Position numbers and translations under genes: made by a program
Part shown: positions 27,117 to 35,175 of the stretch, one piece after another
Layout: every line of letters starts with the position of its first letter
Position numbering within the stretch: position 1 is the first letter of the stretch
Notes under the pieces: generated by a model
Told to the model about the DNA's origin: nothing
Databases searched by the model: none
The model's input: the letters and a program-made list of their open reading frames with translations, nothing else
Source of the DNA: Alitibacter langaaensis DSM 22999
Lineage (GTDB): Bacteria; Pseudomonadota; Gammaproteobacteria; Enterobacterales; Pasteurellaceae
Direction of reading: 5' to 3'
Length of the DNA: 64,000 bases
Assembly: GCF_003096995.1 (NCBI RefSeq)
Contig: NZ_QENU01000006.1
Coordinates: forward strand, 1-64,000

Positions 27117-27149
27117 AACTGTACTCTAAATTGAGTACAGTTCTTATTT
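27117..27149 (+). terminator. kdgR terminator
   Basis: AACTGTACTC (27117-27126) pairs with GAGTACAGTT (27133-27142), followed by CTTATTTT. Confidence 0.82.
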
Positions 27150-27327
27150 TCTAAGCTCTCGTTTCCACTATAAGTTTTATCCCCCCTTTCTTCAATTGCA
27201 ATTAAGCAAATACAAATCAAAACAAAGCTCGATAATGACTTCTTCTTATCAAGATCATCATAATTTAAGATAAATTGTGACCTATCCCGCAAAATATGAA
27301 ATTCCCCATACCAAACAAAATAAAATT

Positions 27328-27356
27328 TTACTAAAATCGAAAAGCTATTTTAGTAA
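27328..27356 (+). promoter_or_regulatory. Inverted repeat upstream of the PL8 lyase gene
   Basis: TTACTAAAAT (27328-27337) pairs perfectly with ATTTTAGTAA (27347-27356) around 9 nt. It ends 14 bp before the start codon, next to the ribosome binding site. It could be an operator or a leader hairpin that affects translation. Confidence 0.55.
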
Positions 27357-27370
27357 TTAGGGAGAATGGT

Positions 27371-29749
27371 ATGAAATTTACACGTAGAAAATTTATTCTT
27401 GGTACAACTAGCTTAAGTTTGACCGCACTTTTTTGTTCATCCTTTGGCTTTGCGGCAACAACCAAGCTAACATCTTCGCAATACAGCGATTTATGTGAAC
27501 GTTGGGGAGATATTATTACGGGGCGTAAAAATATTGATCCGAAAGATCCACGTTATGCAAAAGCACTCGCTGGTTTAGATAAAAGAGTAAAAAATGTCCT
27601 TGATGATCTCATACTCGATGAAAATAGAACCTCTATCTTAAAATCCGCTAATCTCAGCGAAGAAAAATCCCCTTTTATTACCAAAACAGCAAGAGCCGCA
27701 TTAACACTGGCAACAGGTTGGGCAACACCAGGCTCTAGCTATTATCAAAACAATGAAATTCTGCAACAAAGTATCCAAGCCTTATCTGATTTTTTACGCT
27801 TAAGATACAACCCAAGCCAAGAGGAATACGGAAACTGGTGGGATTGGGAAAGTGGTGCATCGCGTGCTGTGGCGGATATGATGTGCTTGCTCCATAAAGA
27901 ACTTCCAGCTGATGTGATGAATGCTGCCGCGCTTGGCATTGATCATTTTGTGCCAGATCCTTGGTATCTAAGAACGCAAAAAGCCTCTGGCTCATCTCAT
28001 AAAGAAAACGATAAAATCATTTCGACGGGGGCAAATAGATTAGATCTTTCAAGAGCGGTAATTTGCCGAGCCCTAGCCTTGCCAGACAAGGCTAAAATAC
28101 AGCACGCCTTATTGGGATTGTCGGCAACATTAACTATTGTTGAACAGGGTGATGGCTTTTACAAAGATGGCTCTTTTATTCAACATACCTCGATTCCTTA
28201 CACAGGATCTTACGGTGATGTGCTGATCGGCGGTTTAGCCATGCTATTCAGCTTAGTCAGTGGCAACGAATTTAATATTCCTCAGCAACAATTAAATGCG
28301 GTTTACTGGGCGGTAGATGAAGCATTTATTCCAACCATCATTAATGGGCAAGTGCTTGATAATGTAAGAGGGCGCTCGGTATCTCGTTATACTGAGCCGG
28401 GCTCTCTGCACGGTGCATCCATTATGAAAGCAATTTTACAATTGGCAGAAAAAGCACCGCCTGAAATATCCAACCGTTGGTACAATTTAACGAAAAGCTG
28501 GATTGAACAAAATAATTATAATCGCATTACGGATAACAATTCTCTCACTTACTTAGCATTAGTGATCCAAGCGCTAAACCACGCCTCAGGCTCGCCAATA
28601 AAACAAACCTCTAAAATGTTTAGTTCTATGGATAGGCTCGTGCATCGCACCAATAACTGGAGTGCCTCTATTGCAATGTGTAGTAACCGCATTGCTTGGT
28701 ATGAATGTGGCAATCAAGAAAATGAATGGGCGTCACGCACAAGCCTTGGTATGCGTTATCTCTATTTACCTAATGATATGGGGCAATATGAAGACGCATT
28801 CTGGCCTACACTCAATTATAACGCACCTACTGGCACCACAGTTGACACCACACCTCTTGTGCCTAAAGTTGCTGGAGAATGGGGGCATAGCACACCACAA
28901 AATGAGTGGACAGGCGGGCTAACGCAGGGTAATTTCTCTCTTGCCGCCATGCATCTCTTAAGCCCAGACGGTGATTTACACGCTCGCCGTTTCTGGTTTG
29001 GTACACCTGATGCAATAATTGAGTTTGTTGCAGATATCCATAGCAGCCAAGATGCACTAACCGTTATCGAACACCGTAACTTAGGTGAAAATAATTCTTC
29101 TGCCCATTGGGTGATCGATGGCAAAACGTTCAAAGAAAAAACCGCACTTGAGAATACAAAATGGGCATATTTAGACGGCGTTGGAGGCTATCTATTTTTA
29201 ACACCGCAACAAATTGAAGCTCAAATAGAACAGCGACAAGGTTCTTGGCTGCATATCAACCCTGCCCGCAAAGGGAAAGAAGCTGAAAAAGAACATAAAC
29301 GTCTATGGGCAACCCTACACACTTCGCATAAAAACCAAAATAATGCCGCTTGGGTCATCATTCCAAATGCCGATTTAAAAGAAATGGACAATATCGCCAC
29401 AAAATTCGGTGCGGAAACCAAACTTCTCCAAAATGATGCTAATGCACAAGTGCTCAAACAGGGGAATATCACTGCGTGGGCAGTGTGGAAAGCGGGTAAA
29501 TATGCCGATTGGTCTTTTGAACAGCCAACCATTGCACTGGCAAAAGCAGAAAACCAAAATGTTTACCTCACTTTAGCAGAGCCAACACAAAAACGGCAAA
29601 ACATTAAATTAAGCCTACCTGGCGAGTGGAAACTGGCTGCTTCCAATAACAAAGCCAAACTCAATATCGTCAATGGCAGCACACATTTAAGTATCAACAC
29701 ACAAAATCTGGCGGGTCAAAGTATAGACTTACAACTAATACGCCGATAA
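27371..29749 (+). CDS. Tat-exported polysaccharide lyase, PL8 family (hyaluronate/chondroitin lyase type)
   Basis: The 792-residue protein begins with a twin-arginine signal (TRRKFIL at residues 4-10, then a hydrophobic stretch to FGFA near 28). An alpha/alpha-toroid (about 40-400) and beta-sandwich domains (about 420-780) follow, the PL8 layout. Catalytic residues fit: Asn222 (TGANR), His272 (FIQH), Tyr281 (YTGSYG) and Arg335 (VRGRS); the spacing equals Asn349/His399/Tyr408/Arg462 of the S. pneumoniae hyaluronate lyase as I recall it. PL8 enzymes cut hyaluronan, chondroitin or xanthan; the sequence does not tell which. A USS (27422-27430) encodes Thr-Ala-Leu of the signal peptide; another lies at 29141-29149. 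Confidence 0.88.
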   Translation: MKFTRRKFILGTTSLSLTALFCSSFGFAATTKLTSSQYSDLCERWGDIITGRKNIDPKDPRYAKALAGLDKRVKNVLDDLILDENRTSILKSANLSEEKSPFITKTARAALTLATGWATPGSSYYQNNEILQQSIQALSDFLRLRYNPSQEEYGNWWDWESGASRAVADMMCLLHKELPADVMNAAALGIDHFVPDPWYLRTQKASGSSHKENDKIISTGANRLDLSRAVICRALALPDKAKIQHALLGLSATLTIVEQGDGFYKDGSFIQHTSIPYTGSYGDVLIGGLAMLFSLVSGNEFNIPQQQLNAVYWAVDEAFIPTIINGQVLDNVRGRSVSRYTEPGSLHGASIMKAILQLAEKAPPEISNRWYNLTKSWIEQNNYNRITDNNSLTYLALVIQALNHASGSPIKQTSKMFSSMDRLVHRTNNWSASIAMCSNRIAWYECGNQENEWASRTSLGMRYLYLPNDMGQYEDAFWPTLNYNAPTGTTVDTTPLVPKVAGEWGHSTPQNEWTGGLTQGNFSLAAMHLLSPDGDLHARRFWFGTPDAIIEFVADIHSSQDALTVIEHRNLGENNSSAHWVIDGKTFKEKTALENTKWAYLDGVGGYLFLTPQQIEAQIEQRQGSWLHINPARKGKEAEKEHKRLWATLHTSHKNQNNAAWVIIPNADLKEMDNIATKFGAETKLLQNDANAQVLKQGNITAWAVWKAGKYADWSFEQPTIALAKAENQNVYLTLAEPTQKRQNIKLSLPGEWKLAASNNKAKLNIVNGSTHLSINTQNLAGQSIDLQLIRR

Positions 29750-29763
29750 AGCGATAAATACAT

Positions 29764-29792
29764 AAAAACCACACTTTAAAAGTGTGGTTTTT
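29764..29792 (+). terminator. Terminator after the PL8 lyase gene
   Basis: AAAAACCACACTTT pairs with AAAGTGTGGTTTTT, followed by more T. It is 14 bp past the stop codon. Confidence 0.88.
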
Positions 29793-29878
29793 TATAGCTT
29801 GTCATATAACACGACAGTATTTTCTGGCTCTGATATTTCCAATTTCTAACGAATACTCATATCTATTTTTAGAGAGCA

Positions 29879-31000
29879 CTAAGCTAACAGTTTATTAATA
29901 GCGTTTAGTACTAAATGATATTTAGGTATCACAGAATCTATTAGCATATATTCTGTTTTTGCATGCATATTACCTCCAATTGGACCTAAGCCATCAATAG
30001 TCGGGCAACCAGCTGATGATGCTACATTCCCATCACTCAATCCACCAGCATCAACCCATTTCAAAGGATAATTTAATTCTTGTGCAGCTTCAGCAAATAC
30101 CGATTTAATCGTTGGTAGATTCACTTCGTCAATCATAGGTGCTTCGCTATTAATTAACACTTTCTTACTTGTTACTCCTTCAACAAAAGAGTGAGTCAGT
30201 AATTGTGCTAGTTTATCTTCAAAAAATGCAACAGATTCAGGATATTTGTAACGCATTTCGATAGTTAATGAAGCATAATCTGCAATTATATTATGTGCGG
30301 TTCCCCCATTCTTCATAACGCAATTAAAGGTATGCTGACGCTCAAAGTCATTATATTTTGAAAATTCAACAATGAAATTTGCCGCCTCAACTAGAGCAGA
30401 ACGTCCTTTTTCAGGGCAATTTCCTGCATGGGCAGCAATGCCAAAGAATTCAACATCATAGGTAACTAAACCTTTTCGGCTTGCTACCATTGATCCATCT
30501 TCGCGTGCAGCTTCCATAACAAAACAATATTTTGCCTTGCGCGCATACTCTCTGATACTCTCTTTCGCATACATGGAACCAATTTCTTCATGAGAATTGA
30601 GATAAATCGCAACATTGTATTTGCTTAAGTCTAAGGCTTGTATAATAGAAAAAGCCAATAAGCCACCAGATTTATCGTCAATTACACCCAATGCATTGAT
30701 CTGATTTCCTTCAATATTGAAAGGTACTGATTGCCCTGTTCCAACGGGAAATACGGTATCCATATGTGCAACAAATAAAATATCAAATTTCTCTGCCTGC
30801 AAATTATTACTAATTAAAAGACAATCTGCTACTTTATCTGTATTCATTGGAATTTTTCGATATTGCAACCCCTGTTTTTCCGCTTTTTTTATAAACCAAT
30901 TTGCTACCTGATTGACACCGTCAATAGAATAGCTTGGGCTTTCAATTTCAGTGAGTTCTTTTAATTCAGAAATAAATTGGGATAAATGTTGTTCATTCAT
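29879..31000 (-). CDS. M20-family metallopeptidase (glutamate carboxypeptidase-like)
   Basis: This 373-residue protein has the two-zinc M20 pattern: His79 (VAHMDTVFP), Asp108 (VIDDKSGG), Glu138/Glu139 (HEEIGS), Glu163 (VMEAARED) and a late His in NMHAKTEYM. A lid domain lies at about 175-290. It resembles carboxypeptidase G2-type enzymes that remove a C-terminal residue or split dipeptides. It has no signal peptide, so it acts in the cytoplasm. It is 9 bp downstream of a YjiG/YjiH-type membrane pair, suggesting that those genes handle its substrate or product. Exact substrate unknown. Confidence 0.85.
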   Translation of the reverse strand: MNEQHLSQFISELKELTEIESPSYSIDGVNQVANWFIKKAEKQGLQYRKIPMNTDKVADCLLISNNLQAEKFDILFVAHMDTVFPVGTGQSVPFNIEGNQINALGVIDDKSGGLLAFSIIQALDLSKYNVAIYLNSHEEIGSMYAKESIREYARKAKYCFVMEAAREDGSMVASRKGLVTYDVEFFGIAAHAGNCPEKGRSALVEAANFIVEFSKYNDFERQHTFNCVMKNGGTAHNIIADYASLTIEMRYKYPESVAFFEDKLAQLLTHSFVEGVTSKKVLINSEAPMIDEVNLPTIKSVFAEAAQELNYPLKWVDAGGLSDGNVASSAGCPTIDGLGPIGGNMHAKTEYMLIDSVIPKYHLVLNAINKLLA

Positions 31001-31009
31001 ATTTCCACC

Positions 31010-31462
31010 TTAAATAATAAATTTCATTACAAACATTGCTAAATAAGCATTGATCATACAAATACCAAATAGCACTAAATAATGTTTTCCCGGCACACCT
31101 AACACACCTAGAACACGCCCCATATATTGTACAGTGGAGCCAACTAAAGCCATTCCTGGTAATAAAATAGCAATATCTGATGCAGACAAAGAACCCGCCT
31201 GAACAAGTGCAACCAAAACACCGGCTGCGCCACCCCAACTCAGAAATGCAGCAAGAAACACTGCGATGGATTCACCTGGTAATCCAAGTGGTGCCATAAT
31301 AAACCCAACATATTCACCTAATAGTTTTAATAACCCCGAGGTATTTAGGATATAAATAATCACAAATGCCATTAATACATTTGGAATTGTACTATGAATA
31401 GCAATATTCCAACCTTTTCTTGCACCGTCAATAAAAATATCAGTGATTAATTTATTGCTCAT
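31010..31462 (-). CDS. yjiG: YjiG-like membrane protein (nucleoside-recognition/Gate domain)
   Basis: This 150-residue protein has four to five hydrophobic segments and the Gate-domain motif LGLPGESIAVFLAAFLSWGGAAGVLVAL, related to spore maturation protein B. In E. coli yjiG and yjiH lie beside the dipeptidase gene iadA, and here they lie beside an M20 peptidase, so a transport role for peptides or an amino acid product is plausible but unproven. Its start overlaps the yjiH stop by 4 bp. Confidence 0.8.
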   Translation of the reverse strand: MSNKLITDIFIDGARKGWNIAIHSTIPNVLMAFVIIYILNTSGLLKLLGEYVGFIMAPLGLPGESIAVFLAAFLSWGGAAGVLVALVQAGSLSASDIAILLPGMALVGSTVQYMGRVLGVLGVPGKHYLVLFGICMINAYLAMFVMKFII

Positions 31463-32097
31463 ACAACCCCCTCATCTTCTTTAACAAATTTGCTCACATA
31501 TAGACGCATTAAATTTGCCCCAAATATTTTAAATAGCAAAATTACGCCAAGACACATTGCAACTGAAACAGGAACAGACATTCCATTTTTATCAGTTAAA
31601 AGTAATAGTGGAGCAAAAGAAGCAAGAAAATTAGTGAGCATTGCACCTGCACTAAATTGGAAAGCTGCAAAAATTAGTAATTCTTTATAAGTAATTTTAC
31701 CTTCATCATATAAGGATTTTGTTGTAGAGCTCCCTGCATCAGTGCTTTGTGTACTCGCAATAAGAGAAATTGAACAATTTCCAGGTATGCCAATTAAAGG
31801 TTTTAAGATAGGGCTTAACCATTTAGATGCGGCAGCTAATGCACCAAAATGTTCAAAAATTGCAACAAATCCTAATGCAAGCATGACACTTGGCACTAAG
31901 GTTAGGGCAAATAAAAAACCACCTTTGGCACTTAAACCACCAGATGTTTTTAACCATTCAGGAAATTGCCCTGTCAGTTTACCAAAATCAAAAATCCCAC
32001 CTAAAAATTCCTTTGCGAATCCACCAAAGAAGATAATGGCGCAAATCAATGATATTGTTCCAACGAGCAGTGTTTTTAAACGAATGCCTTCTTTCAT
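31459..32097 (-). CDS. yjiH: YjiH-like membrane protein (nucleoside-recognition/Gate domain)
   Basis: This 212-residue protein has about five membrane segments and the Gate-like motif LIGIPGNCSISLIASTQSTDAGSSTTKSLYDEGKITYKELLIFAAFQFS. It forms the partner half of YjiG; together they look like the two halves of a spore-maturation AB-type membrane protein. It is the first gene of the yjiH-yjiG-M20 operon, with AAGGAGTATGT as ribosome binding site and a CRP box about 60 bp upstream. Confidence 0.8.
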   Translation of the reverse strand: MKEGIRLKTLLVGTISLICAIIFFGGFAKEFLGGIFDFGKLTGQFPEWLKTSGGLSAKGGFLFALTLVPSVMLALGFVAIFEHFGALAAASKWLSPILKPLIGIPGNCSISLIASTQSTDAGSSTTKSLYDEGKITYKELLIFAAFQFSAGAMLTNFLASFAPLLLLTDKNGMSVPVSVAMCLGVILLFKIFGANLMRLYVSKFVKEDEGVV

Positions 32098-32157
32098 ACA
32101 TACTCCTTATTAGTTATAAACTCAAAAAAGAATGTACAATAAAGAACAAAATAAAAC

Positions 32158-32173
32158 CGTGATGACTATCACA
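32158..32173 (-). promoter_or_regulatory. CRP binding site of the yjiH-yjiG-M20 operon
   Basis: CGTGA-TGACTA-TCACA matches the CRP consensus TGTGA-N6-TCACA in 9 of 10 arm positions and is flanked by A/T-rich sequence. It is centred about 68 bp upstream of the yjiH start, so catabolite activation is likely. Confidence 0.78.
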
Positions 32174-32189
32174 AAAAATATAAAAAATA

Positions 32190-32216
32190 ACCGCACTTTA
32201 TAAAATGCGGTTGTTT
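32190..32216. terminator. USS-based inverted repeat between the yjiH operon and glmU
   Basis: AACCGCACTTTA and its imperfect partner AAATGCGGTT form a stem, followed by GTTTT. It contains one exact USS. The surrounding 32098-32376 has no coding region; a second USS lies at 32358-32367 just before the glmU stop. Confidence 0.55.
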
Positions 32217-32376
32217 TAAGCTAAATAATTTTATGCTGTATTTGGTCAGAACCGATGCTAATCCACAAACCTAGTCCAATCCTAAACATTGAAATTTCAC
32301 TTCTAGCGATTGCTTAACACCTCCGCACCTTGCTAAACACAACAAAATCTCTAACAAAGTGCGGTCGGATTATTAA

Positions 32377-33741
32377 TTATTTCTTTTTAGTTGGGCGTTG
32401 CCAGCCTTGGATGTGGCGTTGTGGTACCCGGGTGATGACGAGTTCATTTTCCCCGATATCTTTAGTGATGGTTGAGCCTGCTCCGATGGTTGCGCCGTTT
32501 GCAATGAAAACGGGTGCGACTAATTGGCTGTCCGAACCCACGAAAACATCATCGCCAATAATAGTTTTGAATTTATTAGCACCATCGTAGTTGCAAGTAA
32601 TTACGCCAGCACCGACATTCACGTTCGCGCCCACTTCCGCATCGCCAATATAAGTTAAATGCCCCACTTTTGAGCCTTCGCCAATATGGGCTTTTTTGAT
32701 TTCAACGAAATTGCCCACGTGCGCTTTGGCGGCAAGTTCAGCCCCAGGGCGTAAACGAGCGAATGGGCCCACATCTGCGCCTTCGCCAATGCGGCTATCT
32801 TCTAATACACTATAAGGTTTAATTTCAACGAAATCAGCGATTTCCACATTTTTTAGCACGGCGCCTGCACCAATTTTTACTCCGTTTCCTAACCGCACTT
32901 TGCCTTCAATGATCACGTTAATATCAATTTCGCAGTCTTTGCCGTGCTCTAATTCGCCACGCAAATCAAAGCGTTCAGGATCCGCAAGGCTAACCCCAGC
33001 TAATAACAATGCCTTGGCTTGTTTACGCTGATAATAACGTTCTAATGCATTGAGTTGTAAGCGGTTATTGGCACCTTCCACTTCCATAATATCATCGGCA
33101 GGCACGGCGGCAACTTGGCATCCGTCTTGGTTCGCCAAGCCGATCACATCGGTCATATAATATTCGCCTTGCGCATTATTATTGTTTAAACGCGCTAACC
33201 ATTTTTTGAAACTTGCCCCGTCAGAAACCATCACGCCCGTATTCACTTCCGTGATTTTTAACTGTTCAGGAGTGCCGTCTTTTTGTTCCACAATCCCAAC
33301 AACTGAGCCATTTTCACGAATAATGCGCCCATAGCCTGTTGGGTCATCAAGATTCGCAGAAAGCAAGGCAATGCCATTAGCAGGTTTGGCGGCAATTAGT
33401 TTTTCAAGGGTTGCTTTGGTAATTAAAGGCGCATCGCCGTAAAGCATCACAATATTTTCATCGTCTTTGAAGAAGGGGGCTGCTTGTTGCATCGCGTGCC
33501 CTGTGCCAAGTTGTTCGGCTTGAAACACCCAATTCACCGGTTCATCAGCGAGATATTGTTTGAGTAAATCCGCCCCATGTCCATAAATTAAATGAATTTG
33601 ATCCGCACTTAATTGTTTAGCCGTATCAATAACATGTTTAACCATTGGTTTGCCTGCCACTTTGTGTAGCACTTTTGGCAAATCTGAATACATACGGGTG
33701 CCTTTGCCCGCGGCGAGAATTACAACGCTAAGTTTGTTCAT
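32377..33741 (-). CDS. glmU: Bifunctional UDP-N-acetylglucosamine pyrophosphorylase / glucosamine-1-phosphate acetyltransferase
   Basis: GlmU acetylates glucosamine 1-phosphate and then couples it to UTP, giving UDP-GlcNAc for peptidoglycan and lipid A. The 454 residues comprise the uridylyltransferase domain (about 1-229, [18 protein letters not shown] at the start) and the left-handed beta-helix acetyltransferase (about 250-450, hexapeptide repeats such as [18 protein letters not shown] and ICNYDG-type [10 protein letters not shown]). The length matches the family. A USS at 33762-33770 lies in the upstream region. Confidence 0.97.
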   Translation of the reverse strand: MNKLSVVILAAGKGTRMYSDLPKVLHKVAGKPMVKHVIDTAKQLSADQIHLIYGHGADLLKQYLADEPVNWVFQAEQLGTGHAMQQAAPFFKDDENIVMLYGDAPLITKATLEKLIAAKPANGIALLSANLDDPTGYGRIIRENGSVVGIVEQKDGTPEQLKITEVNTGVMVSDGASFKKWLARLNNNNAQGEYYMTDVIGLANQDGCQVAAVPADDIMEVEGANNRLQLNALERYYQRKQAKALLLAGVSLADPERFDLRGELEHGKDCEIDINVIIEGKVRLGNGVKIGAGAVLKNVEIADFVEIKPYSVLEDSRIGEGADVGPFARLRPGAELAAKAHVGNFVEIKKAHIGEGSKVGHLTYIGDAEVGANVNVGAGVITCNYDGANKFKTIIGDDVFVGSDSQLVAPVFIANGATIGAGSTITKDIGENELVITRVPQRHIQGWQRPTKKK

Positions 33742-33795
33742 TGAAAGATCCTTATGATAAAAAGTGCGGTCATTTTACACACATTTTTTTACGAG

Positions 33796-34302
33796 TTAAA
33801 TTTGATATTTTGTTTTATCACCAATGTCAAAATGCAATGGCATACGGCATTTTTGAATAAATAGAATCGCCAGCAATAGCGCACAAATTGCGCTCATTAT
33901 TTGTAGCAACAATGCCGTTTGAGTCACAGCGCCCAGCCATAATAGCACCACAAAAATGGGCATAAAATTCAATGTGGGAATACGAAAGCAAAAATATTCC
34001 TTAAAGCACAATCCGCTTAAAGTGAGCAATGCACCGCCTAGTGCCAATTCAGGAAAACCGAACATTTGGCATAGCAGCGCAATCCAAGTGGCGGCTTGTA
34101 ACAACAAGCGGAAAGATTTGAGATAAAGATGCAATGACGATGCGCACATTGTGGCGGCGGTAAGCAAAGTGGAATAGCCGATCTCTGAACGATAAGGCAA
34201 TAATGCGACACCAATTGCTGCCGCAAGAAAGCCAAGGCGATAAACGCACACGGTGAGTTTGTCAAAAATATCCATTGGCGATTGAATATGGGGATCTGCC
34301 AT
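33796..34302 (-). CDS. DUF2301-like integral membrane protein
   Basis: This 168-residue protein has five to six predicted membrane helices and the N-terminal motif IFDKLTVCVYRLGFLAAAIG, which I recognise tentatively as the DUF2301 family of Haemophilus, Pasteurella and Vibrio. No function is known. It starts 9 bp after the yibQ stop on the same strand, so it is probably cotranscribed with yibQ and envC. Confidence 0.75.
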   Translation of the reverse strand: MADPHIQSPMDIFDKLTVCVYRLGFLAAAIGVALLPYRSEIGYSTLLTAATMCASSLHLYLKSFRLLLQAATWIALLCQMFGFPELALGGALLTLSGLCFKEYFCFRIPTLNFMPIFVVLLWLGAVTQTALLLQIMSAICALLLAILFIQKCRMPLHFDIGDKTKYQI

Positions 34303-34311
34303 TTAAACTCC

Positions 34312-35175
34312 TTAACGCGGAACGCCACGCAGCAACGGAATATTCTCAAACGGCGCACGATTGGTCGGCGCAGCCAAGTCACTAAATAACAAAATAAACG
34401 GTTTCGGCGGAACAATTTTCTCATTGCGCCATAAACTGCCCATACTCACTAATTGAATATCATCGGGCAGCTGGGCTAAACCTGCTTGCAACACCGCGAT
34501 AGTATTTTTACGCGGATGCCCAATAACAATCGCCGTACCTTGTTTTCTTGCATATTGTAAGGCGAGCTGAAATTGGTGTTGTACATCGTGAAGCGCATCG
34601 CTATCATCTAAAAAAATATGCCTATCGAGAGATCTCACGCCCTGTTCTTTGGCAATCTTTCCCGCCACGCTTTTGCCAATGGTTCGGCTGTCTAAAAAGA
34701 ACAAATGATGCTTATGCAGTTCGCTCATTAATGCTGTCATCAGTGGAGCATCCGCCGTTGCTGCGCTGCCCATATGATTATTCATACCAATCGCATTGCT
34801 GACAACATTTTTCGCGGCTTGCACCCGTTGAGTGACTTCATGTTGGCTCATGCCAACGAGCAAACCGCCGTTTTCAATTTTAATATTGCTAACTGGTTGC
34901 ATCGGCATATGGATTAGGATATCACGCCCCTGCGCCTTCGCTTGTTGATTGCGTTGCGGAGCATAGGGCGCCGATGGAATAATGGCGACAGAAATTTGTT
35001 TGGGCATTGCATACACCGCTGCATCTTCTTTAGGGTGATAGCCAATATCATCAATCACAATCGCCAATTTGGCAGTTTGCGCATAGCAAGAAAGAGAGAA
35101 AAGTGCGGTGAAAAAAATAAATGAATTTTTGACCGCACTTTGAAGATTCAAACGGGAAAAATGTAAACCGATCAT
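34312..35175 (-). CDS. yibQ: Divergent polysaccharide deacetylase family protein YibQ
   Basis: This 287-residue exported protein has a signal peptide (about 1-31, with FIFFTALFSLSCYAQ) and the divergent polysaccharide deacetylase domain starting AKLAIVIDDIGYHPKEDAAVYAMPKQISVAIIP. Two acidic residues of the NodB-fold (VIDD) and HMGS are kept. The gene follows envC with a TAATG overlap, which fixes the start at 35175 and not at the upstream alternative codon. The envC-yibQ pairing is common in gamma-proteobacteria. An envelope role is likely, but activity is unproven. Confidence 0.88.
   Translation of the reverse strand: MIGLHFSRLNLQSAVKNSFIFFTALFSLSCYAQTAKLAIVIDDIGYHPKEDAAVYAMPKQISVAIIPSAPYAPQRNQQAKAQGRDILIHMPMQPVSNIKIENGGLLVGMSQHEVTQRVQAAKNVVSNAIGMNNHMGSAATADAPLMTALMSELHKHHLFFLDSRTIGKSVAGKIAKEQGVRSLDRHIFLDDSDALHDVQHQFQLALQYARKQGTAIVIGHPRKNTIAVLQAGLAQLPDDIQLVSMGSLWRNEKIVPPKPFILLFSDLAAPTNRAPFENIPLLRGVPR

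Larger units (their letters stand above)
27076..27370. other. Control region between kdgR and the PL8 lyase gene
   Basis: The 295-bp stretch holds the kdgR terminator (27117-27149), a CRP-like half site TGTGA-N6-CCGCA at 27276-27291, and an inverted repeat (27328-27356) just before the PL8 ribosome binding site AGGGAGAA. I found no KdgR-like box here and no credible coding region. Confidence 0.7.

Noticed and set aside
27301-27330. Possible KdgR box in the AATAAAATTTTACT stretch before the PL8 gene
   Set aside because: Only the left half fits the consensus; the TTTY half is missing and the region is simply AT-rich.
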